Of a stretch of DNA of 64,000 bases, positions 45,151 to 56,690 are shown piece by piece. The notes below the pieces were generated by a model, which was given only the letters and a program-made list of their open reading frames with translations, was not told the DNA's origin and did not search any database. The DNA is from Nicotiana tabacum. Its lineage: Eukaryota > Streptophyta > Magnoliopsida > Solanales > Solanaceae. Positions within the stretch are counted from its first letter, which is position 1. Each line of letters begins with the position of its first letter. The translations under genes and the position numbers were made by a program. The stretch covers positions 65,353,990-65,417,989 of the forward strand of contig NC_134095.1 in assembly GCF_000715075.1 (NCBI RefSeq), in the 5' to 3' direction.

Positions 45151-45358
45151 TATGAACGATATGCCGAGGAATCTCTTTTGTGCCCAGGTTGGAACAACCA
45201 CACCATTCTCTCCTCGGTTTTCGAGGTAGTTGTTTTCATCTCTATTTATTGATTTAGGCATTTCAACCTGAAATTTGAAGATCTTGGACAAGAACAAGTG
45301 TGAAAGATAACTTGCGTTATGTGACGAAACCAGCAAGAAAAAAATCACTATTATTTTT

Positions 45359-45376
45359 AACCCCATGGTGGCGCCA
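45359..45376 (-). other. Primer binding site of element E
   Basis: Minus strand TGGCGCCACCATGGGGTT begins three bases inside the LTR border. A TGGCGCC start resembles sites for tRNA-Asp; the later bases differ. Confidence 0.55.
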
Positions 45377-45379
45377 TAA

Positions 45380-46086
45380 TATTTACCGTGAAAATGGTAA
45401 AAACAATTAAATCTGATTATGAGACTCTAAAAATACGTGATCTATTTTTATGCTAGTTGTTAAACAGTTGATACTAATAGGGTGATAATCAAACTGATAG
45501 GATAACAATCAGGGCCTCGAGCTTGTCGATTTGGGGGCGTCGATGTCGATTCTGGAGCTCGGCTGGGAGCTATCGAAGGTAATCGATGTATGACTAACAG
45601 TTGGAGTAAAATTAATGAAAGCTCCATATAGCCAATGATAAGCAATAAATGAAGAACATTAATGAAAACAATAAATGGGAGCAACAATATCAAAGAATAT
45701 GTTAGAGGGCGAAAAGAATGTTCTTGTATATTTCTTGTGGAGCAACTGAAGCAACAGGTCCCTCTAAAATGATAAAGATCCCCTTTATATATGAGGGGAA
45801 TCCCAACATAGTACAAGATGCGCTAATTACAAGATAGGGAATATGACAGCTAGATGACACCCTGATTCAGGGTCAGGGCAGTCCACTAGGCTCTGTTAGT
45901 CCTAGCCGGGTACCTTGATAAATCTCCATTTTTGCCATAGCTGTGGTCAACATTATTTCAAGGTTGGGCATCCATGAACCTCGAGAGGGGAAACCCGACC
46001 ATAGCCTTGTTGCCTCGAGGCTTCGAGATGATCTTTTGAGGTGCCTCGATGACGAGGAATTAGATCCTCCGATTTCACCGTATACA
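45380..46086 (-). repeat. Element E LTR, right (5' LTR in element orientation; 707 bp)
   Basis: TATTTACCGTGAAAATGG to CCGTATACA; TG has become TA at the outer end. Matches 37427-38179 apart from scattered substitutions and one indel of roughly 35 bp. Confidence 0.9.
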
Positions 46087-46091
46087 TAATG
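46087..46091 (+). repeat. Target site duplication of element E, right copy
   Basis: TAATG, identical to 37422-37426. Confidence 0.9.
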
Positions 46092-47677
46092 GAGTATTAT
46101 TAATTGTTGAGTTATTTTTCCCTATTCCATTTTGTTGCTATCGAGATTCTTGTACACATTTTGGTTGAGCTGTGGGCTCTACGTTGTGATGATATTGGTA
46201 TTGTTGTTTTGGAAAGGGTTGTGGCCTATGGGCACTTGTGTTATGAGTTGATATGTTGTGTTGTTATGATGTTAGCACATGTGATATGTTGTGTGGTTTG
46301 ATTGTAGTTATGTGAAGCATAAGAGTGATATTTCATTGTTGTTGATTGAGTGAACTGATATGGGTGGCTATTGTATTAATGTCTGGGCGGAGTGATACAT
46401 ATGTCTATTATACGGAGCAATATGGGTGGCTATTGTTTTATTGTCTAGGCAGAGTGATAAGGTTGGCTATTATGATGTTGTAAATATGGAGAGATAAGGG
46501 TGGCGATATCAGGGTTGACATGTGATGACCTGGGGGCATAATGTTAATGATATTCATGTGATGGTGTGATTTTCCTAGTGTATGTCATGCACCTTACATG
46601 ACTTGTTGTGTTGCTTCCCATGAACTACTCGATGCCTTTGATATTACTTGTTGACTTGGACTTTAATATTACACTCGCACAAGCATACACTATAGCATGA
46701 CACTTATACCAATTCAGAAGTATGAAACTTGACATTTATTGATCTTGCACATGTATTCTTGTATTATCTACCTCGACTATGATATTGAGCCTGTGACCAC
46801 ACCGGGTGAATTGTGATATTGAGCCTGTGACTATGCCAGGCGGATTGTGATATTGAACCTCTGACTATGCTGAGCGGATTGAGATATTGACACGTGAGTT
46901 GTCCATGTGACTGTGATAAACAATGTGGGCATGAGGTGCCGTGGGCATATGATTTGTGGTTTGAGACTCGTGGCTTGTTATCATGATATAAGGTATCTCA
47001 GAGTAATGTTGTTGTGAGACTTGTGTTAGAACGGCTTGATTAGTTAGTTGTCATTGTTTTCCCTTATTTGGTTTCACTGGTCCTTTAACGATGTTTTGAT
47101 TACTTTACCATTTATATCACATGTTTTATTCCTTGTTGCCATTTACTGATTCTTGCTTTCATTATTAGATTTATACTTATATAATGCACAACTTATTATG
47201 ACTAATAGGTGTTTTGACTTGTACCTCGTCACTGCTCCACCGAGGTTAGTCTTGATACTTACTAGGTACCGACCGTGGTGTACTCATACTACACTTTTGT
47301 GCATTTTTGTGCAAATTCAGGTATTGAAGATAACAGACTCATGCAGAGTTAGCTTCTTGATCATGAGGATTCAAGATAGAGGTTCTTGGTCGTCGCAGTC
47401 CCTTGGAGTCCTTTTCCTTTTTGTTGTACTGTTAATTTGATATCCGAACAATATTGTATTTTGTTTAAAAACATTTCTATGTATTCAGATAGTCTTGGGA
47501 GGTTGTTGTGATTATTGCCGCGTAGGATTGTTTCACCTTTATTTCGATATTTATATTAAACTCTATTTTAAAAAATATCATTGTTAAACTGGCTTAATTA
47601 TTGTAAGTAATCGGCTTACCTAGTCTTAGAGACTAGGTGCCATCACGATACCTAAGGTGAGATTTTGGGTAGTGACA
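46092..47677 (+). repeat. Element C 3' LTR (left border uncertain)
   Basis: From about 46345 the sequence matches 24770-26039: the GGTGGCTATTGT/GGAGTGATA units, the TGTGATATTGAGCCTGTGACC units near 46768-46900, and the ACCTAGT/ACTAGGT hairpin at 47618-47638. It ends GGGTAGTGACA. Bases 46092-46345 have no match in the window and may be LTR or interior. Confidence 0.75.
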
Positions 47678-50527
47678 CGTATTCACTTACTCCACAAGGT
47701 GTGGCGTGCTATACCGAGTTTAGCAACAATGATGATGAAACTTTGCAAGATTTTTTACGGACACCAGATGAACACATGGATGTTCTTTTGTTAAGTATGT
47801 TGGAAATGTACGTAAAGTCCGAAGACGCCAATAGTACTAATGTTCCGCAAACTAAAACTAATGCTCAACCATCTAGTGATGTTTGCGGAGCTGCGTTATC
47901 CTAACAGGTTTGGCGTGAAAGAGTTTGGCCAGATTTAAATTTATTTTCAAGGGTTAACAAGGAGCGAGGACATAATTTCTTGCTAGTGCAACAACATGGA
48001 GAGTTGCCAAGTTTACAGAATTCACAGATCGAGTGGTAGATTGAAATTTACCTTGTTTTAGTATAACTATTGGGTTTATGTATAACAATAGTACTAACTC
48101 TGATATCTTTCATATGCGTTACCATCCAGATATAAATTTTACAAGTTATGAACTAATCAACAATTGGAATCTACCTACTTTTGGAGTGATGGATCATGCA
48201 GGTCCATCCTCGAGTCATTAGATATTTAATAATGTGCATCATGGGCTATCTACAAATTATTAATTGTACATTTAAGTTTCGAAGTTAATATATTATGTTA
48301 AGATGAACAAAATATCAACTATTTCATTGGTTTTATAGTGAAAATAAGAAACATGATGGTCTTGTCCGAAGTGAGTTGTGCATGATAATATTTTCAATCA
48401 GGATATGGTAGATGCACAAAGTGAGGAAGATGACGGTGATTATGAAAACGAAACTGATGAGCCAGGCGATGAAACACCCTTCCTGATGAGAGCAATGATG
48501 AGGAACCGCATTTCGCAGGTGAGAGTGACAATGATCAACTAGATTTGACAATGGAGCATGATGCCACCACTCAGCATGCTTCGTATATGCAGACTCCACC
48601 TACCGTTAACCACCAGTGTACGAGTCGTGTGTGTCCATTCATTTAAGGGAGATTCCCTACCTTGATCACTTGCCAACTGTGCCGGATGTGGATGCCCTCA
48701 CAAGGGGTCTTGATGATATTCATATGGAAATGTGGGACGAAAGTAGACCAACAGAGCTTTGTAAAAATATGCTTTTCAGTGACAATGCTCACCTCAGCAG
48801 GGCTATGCAAATTTTCATCATAAAAAACAGATGTGAGATCAAGGTTGCTGAGTCATCTAAAAAACATATAAGGTGGTTTGTTATAGATGGGACCAAGGCT
48901 CTAAGGCTGCGTTGGAGAAAATTTAAAAATGTGGGTTGTGGGGAAATAGATTGGCAAGCATAATTGTAATATGGACACATTCAATAGGAATCATTTTAAG
49001 TTACACGTTGAGTTGATTTCCTTGTCTTGATTTCACACATTGAAATGTCCATAAGGTACAAGGTGAAAGAGTGCATACCATCAGTTGTGCATGTATATGG
49101 GCGTACCATTACCAAAAGAAAAGCATTTCTCGGGCGTAAACATGCGTTTGAGATTGTTATGGCAACTGGGATAAGTTATTTGTGGCTCTACCGAGGTACA
49201 TGGCTAATTTGCAGTACTTTAATCCCAGGACTGTTGTTGAATGGAAGCCCGAACGACGTCCTGACATTCCACAAAAGTATTCAGATATTTGCCAAGGCAT
49301 TTAAAAATCCATTGATGGTTTTGTTCATTTTCGGTTAGTAATCTCCATAGATGACACATATGTGTACCAAAAGTACGACATAAAGATGTTGATTGCCGTT
49401 GTAGTAGATGTTAATGGCCAAATATTTCCCTTTGCCTTTGCTACTTGTGCCAACGAAAGTCAAGAGACTTGGACATTATTTTAAACCACTTGATGGATCA
49501 TGTTGTGAGACACGTTTAGGTATTTATCTAATATCGGATCGGCATACTGGGATTTCAGGTTCCGTGTGTGCTTTAGATGAATGGAAGTAGCCGTACGGCT
49601 ACCACCATTACTGTATTAGGTACTTTAAGGCCAACCTCTAACGACCTTATATGAATAAGAGGTTGCATGATCTAATGTGGATGAATGTAACAAATCATCA
49701 AGAGAGAAAATTCTTGATGTGAATGGAATTGATTTGGTAGGAAGACGAAGTAGCTTATATTCCTGAGATTGAGAAATGGACTCGGCATAAGAATGGTAGT
49801 AGAAGATGGAGAATTTTGATTACAAATATCTCAGTCTGGCAATGGGTTATTAAAGTCAGCTCATGGACTATCAACCACTGCCATGGTGCTGATGTCACTC
49901 AAGCAGCTGGCAGAGAGGTTAGTTGATAGATTCCGAAGTGCATCCTCCTTGGTTGAAATGAGTGTTCAAGTTATGCCAAAACCGACGTAACAAAATGAGC
50001 TTTATAGGAAGCGGTCACAGTGGCATACATATTTGCAATATTACAGTACCTAAATATTTTTGAAGTTTGAACCAGTTTGCATCAAGGCTGTAGTAATAAT
50101 ACCCACACTATCAATGATAGCACTCGTTATGTTCATGTGGTAAATGGATGATTTATCACATTCCATACTCTCATGCCATGAAATGCTATCAACATACTTG
50201 GTTTGCAGCAATTAGGTATGTTAATAAAGAATATAGTATGGCTGCATACGCAAACACCTATAGTGGTAACTTCCAACCTTTGGGTTCTGAGTTTTATTGT
50301 CCACCAGAACCATTTGTAATTGTTTGTAACAAGGCATTTTTGTGTCATAGGGGAGTGCAAAAAAGAACGTAGATATGGAACTAAATGGATGTTGGGGATA
50401 CTTTATATGCGCATAAATGTGATTTATGTTTCCAAACAGGACACGATTGACGTACATGTCCAACAATCGATTTGGGATGCGGTGCCAAACAACTCTTGGT
50501 GGCAGTTCATCCAACATTGACAACTAT
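47678..50527 (+). pseudogene. Mutator-like (MULE) transposase, decayed
   Basis: The plus-strand remnant starts directly at the right end of C. In order it has: an N-terminal segment (ETLQDFLRTPDEHMDVLLLS); an acidic part (DGDYENETDEPGDETP, about 48430-48480); a MuDR-type DNA-binding region (LFSDNAHLSRAMQIFIIKNR, 48774 on); the start of the MULE catalytic domain (SIDDTYVYQKYDIKMLIAVV, about 49345, first catalytic Asp region; CANESQETWTLF); a second catalytic block (ISDRHTGI, about 49532); and a SWIM-type finger region (MIYHIPYSHAMKC, 50148 on) whose CxH Cys is Tyr. Frameshifts and stops occur throughout. It ends at the left target copy of the LINE. Its N-terminal start was lost or displaced by the insertion of C. 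Confidence 0.8.
50509..50527 (+). repeat. 19-bp target duplication of the LINE, left copy
   Basis: ATCCAACATTGACAACTAT, identical to 54087-54105. Confidence 0.92.
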
Positions 50528-50879
50528 AACAACAACAACAACAACATACCCAGTAAAATCCCACTAGTGGGATCTGGGGAGAGTAGAGTACACAGACCTT
50601 ACCCCTACCCCGAAAAGGATAGAGAGGTTGTTTCTAGTCGACTCTCGGCTCAACATGAGAGACAACAAGAAAAGAAACAAGAGAAAATGCACGTAACAAC
50701 AAAAGATGCCAGAAAGAAAATAACAACAACGAAGAAGTGAAAGGACAATAACACAAAACTATGCAAAACAACAACGTGAGTACAACATAGACCGCTAACA
50801 AACCTACACAAAACTTTATCAAACTACCCGATACAAAGAGGGAAGTATCCCCTATCCTACCACCCTAATGCTCAACCTC

Positions 50880-52979
50880 TACATGTTCCTATAAAGAGCT
50901 ATGTCCTCGGAAATCTGAAGCCGCGCCATGTCCTACCTGATCACCTCGCCCCAATACTTCTTAGGCCACCATCTGCCCTAATGTAAGCCACCAACACACC
51001 TTTCACCTCCAAAAACCTCCAAAGGATGCCCCTAGGGACCTTGTCATATGCCTTTTCTAGGTCAATAAACACCATATGCAAATCCCTCTTACTATCCCTG
51101 TATAGTTCGACCAACCTCCCGATAAGGTGGATCGCTTCCGTAGTAGAACGATCCGACATGAACCCAAACTGGTTTTCTAATATAGACACCTCCCTCCTTA
51201 TCCTCCCTTCCATCACCCTCTCACAAACGTTCACGGTATGACTTAGTAACTTGATACCCCTATAGTTGTTACAATTCTAGATATCTCCTTTGTTCTTGTA
51301 CATCGAAACCATTATACTCTACCGCCACTCATCAGGCATCTTCTTTGTCCGAAAGATAACATTAAACAACTCAGTCAGCCATTCCTAGCTTGCCCTACCC
51401 GCATATCTCCAAAACTCTACTGGAATCTCGTCTGGTCCGGTCACTTTACCCCGACTCATCTAACCCATTGCACCCACGACCTCCTCAACCTTAATGCGCC
51501 TATAATACCTAAAGTCTCGATGACTCTCGGAGTGCCCCAATTTCCCTAACACGATGTTTCTATCCCTCTCTTTATTCAGAAGTTTATGAAAGTATGACTG
51601 CCATCTTTGCCTAATCTGGCCTCTTCCATCAATACTCGACCGTCCTCATCTTTGATGCACCTCACTAGATCCAGGTTGTGAGCCTTCTTCTCTCTCGCTT
51701 TGGCCAACCGAAATAACTTCTTGTCCCCACCATTGCCCCCAAGTTCCTCATAAAGCTGACCAAAAGCAACAGTCTTAGCCTCTGTGACCGCTAATTTTGC
51801 CTCCTTCCCAGCATCCTTATATCTTTCTCTGTTCGCTCTCCTCTGATCCTCGTCGGTGCTCTCTACTAACTTAATGTAAGCCGCTTCATTGGTTTCTACT
51901 TTACCTTGGATCACGTCATTCCACCACCAGTCGCCTCGGTGCCCACTAGAGTAACCATTCAAAACTCCAAACACCTCTCTTGCTGCCTCCCTTATACAGT
52001 CCGATGTTGCCGTCCACATAGCGCTAGCGTCCCCACCACTCTTCTAGGCACCCATATTCGTCAGCCGCCTCTCCAACTCCTGCACATTATCCTTAGACAA
52101 AGCTCCCCACCCGATCCTCGACTGACCCCGTACAAACCTCTTCTTCCTTTTAATCAAGATATCGACGTCCATCACTAGGAGACTATATTGAGTTGCGAGG
52201 TTCTCACTTGGGATCACCTTGCAATCCTCGCACAACCCCCTATCACAACTCCTGAGGAGGGGATAGTCAATTTGAGTCTTAGCCATCATACTCCGAAAAG
52301 TAACCAAATGCTCCTCCCTCTTCGGAAACATAGATTTCACGATCACCAACTCAAAAGCTCTAGCAAAATCCAACAGTGAGGTACCACCCCCGTTCCTATC
52401 ACCAAAGCTGAAGCCACGGTGCACTTCACCATAGCCACTAGCAGACAACCCAGTATGACCATTGAAATCCTCTCCTATGAATAGCTTCTCTGTAGGCAAC
52501 ATACCCCACACCACCTCATCCATCACCTCCCAAAAGCGCCTTTTAACCTCCTCGTTCAAGCCCGTTTGCGGCGTGTAAGTACTAATGACATTTAGAGTGC
52601 TCCCTCTAACTACTACCTTAATCGCCATCAATATGTCTTTCACCCGTTTAACCTCTACCACCGACTTTCTTAGCTCCCTATCCACTAAAATGCCCACTCC
52701 GTTCGTGCCCTTCACGACTCCGGAGAACCACAATTTATACCGGTCTACATACCTCGCCTTCGATCCTACCCACCTAGTCTCCTTCACACACGCTATATTA
52801 ACCCTCCTATTATGGAGAATCTTCGCCAGCTCTATAGACTTACCCGTAAACGTCCCTATATTCCACGATCCAATTCTCAATTTACGGGCTACCTTGTTCC
52901 CTTTACACCCTTTGGGCCCCGTCCCACCCCCTGACAGTTGCCCTACCCCCTCCCCACAACCCGACCTCCCCGAGGACAT
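50880..52979 (-). pseudogene. LINE endonuclease-reverse transcriptase, RT core deleted
   Basis: The AP-like endonuclease (52979-52044) shows LRIGSWNIGTFTGK, CVKETRWVG, GVGILVD, STYTPQTGLNEE, FIGEDFNGHTG and TQIDYPLL. A linker (52019-51576) and RT fingers follow; the RT segment 51234-50941 reads [17 protein letters not shown] and [15 protein letters not shown]. After the AYIRA position the sequence jumps directly to what looks like the C-terminal end (KKYWGEV-like in another frame), so the catalytic (F/Y)ADD block and thumb are missing, roughly 0.9 kb. A stop ends the endonuclease frame before the linker. It cannot encode active RT. Confidence 0.85.
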
Positions 52980-53059
52980 GACCTTACTTTGCCACTACAA
53001 ACCACAGTCTCCTTGCCTACGAAGGTCTAAAATAAAAAGGAGAAAAAACATCACATAGA

Positions 53060-54086
53060 ACAAAAAAAGGAGCAAATAGTAACTACAAGCCCACTAGACT
53101 GACTAGACTAGTACAAAATACTACAACAACAAAGTAATTAACACAGGGGACAGAGAAACAAGAGGCTGGAGGTACCAATTTCGCGAATAGAACCTGAAAC
53201 TTTCGACTTGGTATACTTCCGATGCTGCGGAATCCGGTGTATAGCTGCTACTCTACTGCTTGTGCGCGTGCACCTCCCAAAAGTGATACATGCAAAACAC
53301 GCAAACACCCACGGAACCAAGAGAATAGGGGGAGAAAAAAACTAGAAAAATGATGGATTGGAGGATACCGACCACTAATGAACTAATTATTAATTACCGA
53401 ACCGTTAATAAAACCACGATGGTTATAAAGAATATGAACAATCTAGTTATCCAATGACAGTATCTTCTTGCAAATCTTGACTCTGCCGATTTTCAAACCG
53501 TACCTATGGTTAAATCCTTCCTTTTTAATATTTCAACCTACCTTGAAATATTATCAGAAAACTGTACCAAATTCACCTTCTTTTGCAGAATCTCAACAAT
53601 CTATCAATGCGTTCGCTTCAAAAAACCTTCGGTTTTTTACTTTTCTTCTGCTTTTTATGGAAATTAAACAGAATTGGGAAATAGATCAAAATAGTTTGGT
53701 TTGATTTAATACTATTTGAGAGTGATTTTTTCGTGGACAATTTTATTACACGGAAAGAATCAGAAAAACCAGAGTGTGATTTAGATCACTACAATAAAAT
53801 GGAATGGAAGAATGACCATGCAAGCCCTAGGGCTGATTTTTCAATTTTCAACAGAGATTAATCAATTTTCAAAGATTAGATAATAGAGAGCAAATTGGGG
53901 ATACGGATCTGAAAATGAACTGAGATCGAACGCCTTTTTTCTGGCACCTTAAAGTAAAAAGTCAGATTTGTGGGGCAAACCAATTTTCTTTTGAGAAGTA
54001 TTTAAGACAACTGGAGGTGAAAATTAAAAAGAGGAATATAGGGAAGCTACAAAAATTAAGACTTTGTCTTAATGAGTAAATCAAAA
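53060..54086 (-). other. 5' region of the LINE, no gene recognised
   Basis: AT-rich in 53340-54086. It lies inside the 19-bp duplication, so it was inserted together with the LINE, presumably as a long 5' untranslated part. Confidence 0.55.
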
Positions 54087-54105
54087 ATCCAACATTGACA
54101 ACTAT
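54087..54105 (+). repeat. 19-bp target duplication of the LINE, right copy
   Basis: Identical to 50509-50527. Confidence 0.92.
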
Positions 54106-54269
54106 TAGGCATATTATTAGTAGGAACAAATGTCTGTAATAGTGCGTTTGCAATCAATGGAATAAAATTGTATTTCTAATAGTGTTATCTCTAGTTGACA
54201 CTTAGCATTGAGAATTCAATAGAAAACATAACATATAAAATTTAAAAACAAATAAGACATTTTTCACTC

Positions 54270-55100
54270 GTCATTATCGTCACTATCAGGTACTAATTCA
54301 TGGTTACTTTCATTTAGGTCTTCATTGTCATTTTCTTTGCCTTCATTGTCTCCATTTTGTTCTCATCCATCCGGACCCAGGGCATCATAATCCAGCCCCC
54401 AATTATCACACATTTCTTGTGTTTCATCACTAACATCAATAAGATCACTTGCTTGATTTCTACAATAATATCACACTCCAATGTTAAATGTCTGTAGCAG
54501 ATATTTTCGTAGGCCCGCTCACTACATAACTGTTGGGAAAATAGGATAATCAATATCTCTATGCAACTTTTCCATTCTCTAATAAAGCTCAATGCAGATC
54601 CTCAGTCCTTTGGAGGTAGTTAAGATTATCCAGTGCATGATGAACGGCTAGTGCCTTTTTCATCTCTAAGATCTCGTTCATCAAATGCTGAACATTTTCT
54701 GGTTCTTCTCTATGTGTGGAAGTTTGGAACATTGCAGACAATGCTTGTGGTACAGATAGCCTATGCCAATGACATTATACCTCAATCGCACCTTTTTTGA
54801 GTATAGGGGAACCCACTATAGGTTTTCACTCCAAATTCGCACACCTTCAGGCTTTGTAGAATACGCCTCCCCTTCAATAATGTGTCCTACAATTTTTAGA
54901 TCTATATGTACATTGATAGGTTTATTTTCTAATTGATGTAAAACACCATACAACCTATCATCCACCAAATCAGTATAGCAACCTAGCATATTTTTTTCAA
55001 TAAAGGGATCAATTGTGTTTTGGCCCGTGCCATATGGATCTTCTAAGCTACCTTCATTCTTTTGCCTCTTCTTAAACTATTTATTAAAGGTAAGTGGCAT
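54270..55100 (-). pseudogene. Unrecognised decayed gene, minus strand, MULE-associated
   Basis: ATG at 55100 gives MPLTFNK, then TAG, then a long open stretch including EDPYGTGQNTIDPFIEKNML and GCYTDLVDDRLYGVLHQLEN. It ends at a TAG (54816-54818) and reads on as WVPLYSKKV. After a frameshift come a helical part (EEPENVQHLMNEILEMKKAL, about 54700-54640) and a very acidic end (NWGLDYDALGPDG; NDNEDLNESNHELVPDSDDN) that stops near 54275. The total is about 275 codons. I cannot name the family. Helical middle, acidic tail and position beside a MULE transposase are all that can be said. Confidence 0.5.
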
Positions 55101-55170
55101 TTTAGAAATGCTTGGTTAAATTAATAACTTAAAAAAATTGGTTCTACTTATCTAAGCGAAAATGTAGGTA

Positions 55171-55700
55171 GTTCAGCATGACACATGTATAATATGCGCT
55201 ATTCAAGCGCACGCCTTGTCTTATCAACTTGAAAAGGTATGTATGCACTTGTACTATTATAATTCCTTTACGAGTTTAACATGGCACATGTACAATATGT
55301 GTTATGCAGTAGTTTAGAAAAATAGTACAAATTAAATACATGCCTTGTCTTGTCCAGCTAAAAAGGCATGCTCGCACTTGTACCGTAATGATTATTTTAA
55401 TAGTTCAACATGGCGCATGTAGAATATGCGTTATGCAATAGTTCAAAAATAACTACAAATTAAATGCACGCCTTGTTTTGTCCAACTGAAAAGTCGTGCA
55501 CGCACTTGTACCATAATAATTCCTTTAGTAGTTCAATATGGTGCATGTAAAATATGCGTTATGCAATAAATCAGAAAAAAGTACAAATTAAATACATGCC
55601 TTATCTTGTCCAGCTGAAAAAACATGTACGCACTTGTACCGTAATGATTCCTGCACTAATACAAGATGGCGCATGTACAATATGCGTTATGCAACCTAAA
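55171..55700 (+). repeat. Tandem array, about 103-129-bp period, four copies plus a partial
   Basis: Copies start near 55171, 55274, 55403, 55531 and (partial) 55658 with AGTTCAACATGGCGCATGTA and AATATGCGTTATGCAA, followed by CATGCCTTGTCTTGTCCAGC. The first copy is shortened. It lies between the two divergently read genes at 54270-55100 and 55818-56279. Confidence 0.88.
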
Positions 55701-55817
55701 ATCACTCATTCTTACCTTTAATAATCCCACACATGTTACTTCATTCTTTGGGAATCGTCAGAGTGTAAACAACCATTAATCTTAATTTCCATAAAATTTC
55801 AAGTCAAGCAATACAAT

Positions 55818-56279
55818 ATGTCTGACAACGATGAGGTCTTTACGTGTTACTGTGGAAACATGCAATTTTGAAATGATGCTGGGCTACTTGCCATCTAGGG
55901 CGCTAACGCTGGATATGTAAATACATCGTGAGTTATTGATATGAAAAATTTATGTTGTTTATTTGTATATTTATTTTATAACATGATACTGATAGTCATT
56001 TGTTATCATGACTATTCATACGAGAAAAATCAATGTAGTTTTAAAGAATGGTATGATGATCTCGTTAACCAGAAAATACTAAAAATCATGTTTACTAAAC
56101 CTTTGGAAATGTACAAGGGAGTACAAAATAAAAATCTGAAAACTCGATGAAAAATGTTCCAACGTTGAAAAACAAGTGGAAACATTGAAAGAGAAACAAA
56201 AAGAAGCCGAAGAACAAAATAACCGACTGCAAAAAAAATTTCAGTATTTGAAGCAGAGAATAATAGGCGATAATGACTA
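55818..56279 (+). pseudogene. GRF-type zinc-finger/coiled-coil protein remnant
   Basis: ATG 55818 gives MSDNDEVFTCYCGNMQF, then TGA. After a second stretch, NQCSFKEWYDDLVNQK (about 56026-56075) fits the CxF..W end of a GRF zinc finger, with the first Cys pair in CYCG. After a frame change a clean coiled coil follows (EKQVETLKEKQKEAEEQNNR; LQKKFQYLKQR) to TAA at about 56279. Small plant proteins with a GRF finger plus C-terminal coiled coil are known. The finger assignment is tentative because the middle is degraded. Confidence 0.5.
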
Positions 56280-56690
56280 AACGAACACATGGCTGCTTTA
56301 AGTGTATTGTTTATTTTATGTTTTAGATTTCATGTATTATGTGTTTTAACGTATTTTAATGTATTTTAATCTATTTTTTTATTTGTGATTCAAATATTTA
56401 ATTAAGCAATAATACTAAAACTTAAAACACTAAGTTAATAATATTAAATAAAAATATTATTTACACCAAATTACTGTTTAGTATGAAATATATAACGCAA
56501 GCTAAATATAAATGTGTGTCACAACCTGTATGCTTTAGTGAATTGGTTGGCCTGAGGCGTATACCCTGCCGACCGACTATGCTATCAGGATCATCCTCAT
56601 CCCGTCACCTTTTTATCTGAAGATGAACTGCAACATGATTATATGGAAGGCTAGCTAGATAAGTGGAGGGGTCAGTTGGGCTAGCAGTAA
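56280..56690 (+). other. Unassigned sequence before element F
   Basis: AT-rich to 56510. The last 130 bp (HPHPVTFLSEDELQHDYMEG in one frame) look like a trace of coding sequence that I cannot assign. Confidence 0.35.

Larger units (their letters stand above)
37427..46086 (-). mobile_element. Element E: deleted Tat-lineage LTR retrotransposon, minus strand
   Basis: Perfect TAATG duplication and two LTRs of 0.7 kb. A TGGCGCC-type primer site (minus strand, ending 45376) abuts the right LTR, so the element reads leftwards. In that direction there is a short remnant of gag end, a protease region (45060-44674), an abrupt end of homology near 44400, then a long non-coding part with short tandem repeats, and finally an oppositely oriented gene (plus strand 40453-42418). 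RT, RNase H, integrase and most of gag are absent. Extra genes in antisense near the 3' end are known in the Tat lineage. It must depend on helper elements. Confidence 0.85.
24480..47677 (+). mobile_element. Element C: decayed Ty3/gypsy element interrupted by D and E
   Basis: Its 5' LTR ends at 26039, followed by a TTGGTATC PBS, a gag beginning MVRARTTGSF, an intact zinc knuckle and part of a protease region that stops at the left border of D. Homology to the protease region resumes at 36110. After the E insertion (37427-46086) the 3' LTR runs to 47677, homologous to the 5' LTR from about 24770 onward. RT, RNase H and integrase were not found in the 1.3 kb between D and E, so the element has lost most of pol. 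The outer left end is uncertain; a right-side target copy CGTAT at 47678 has no obvious partner near 24400-24480. Confidence 0.75.
50528..54086 (-). mobile_element. RTE-type LINE, minus strand, internally deleted
   Basis: Bounded by a perfect 19-bp duplication. On the minus strand it runs from an apparent 5' region (54086-53060) through an endonuclease and a partial RT to a 3' end of GTTGTTGTTGTT. RTE elements typically end in short tandem repeats. The 3' tail (50528-50655) contains the plus-strand block CCCACTAGTGGGATCTGGGG and ACCTTACCCCTACCCCGAA, which I recall from many Solanaceae LINE and SINE ends. The element interrupts the 3' part of the MULE block. Length is 3.56 kb. Confidence 0.87.
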
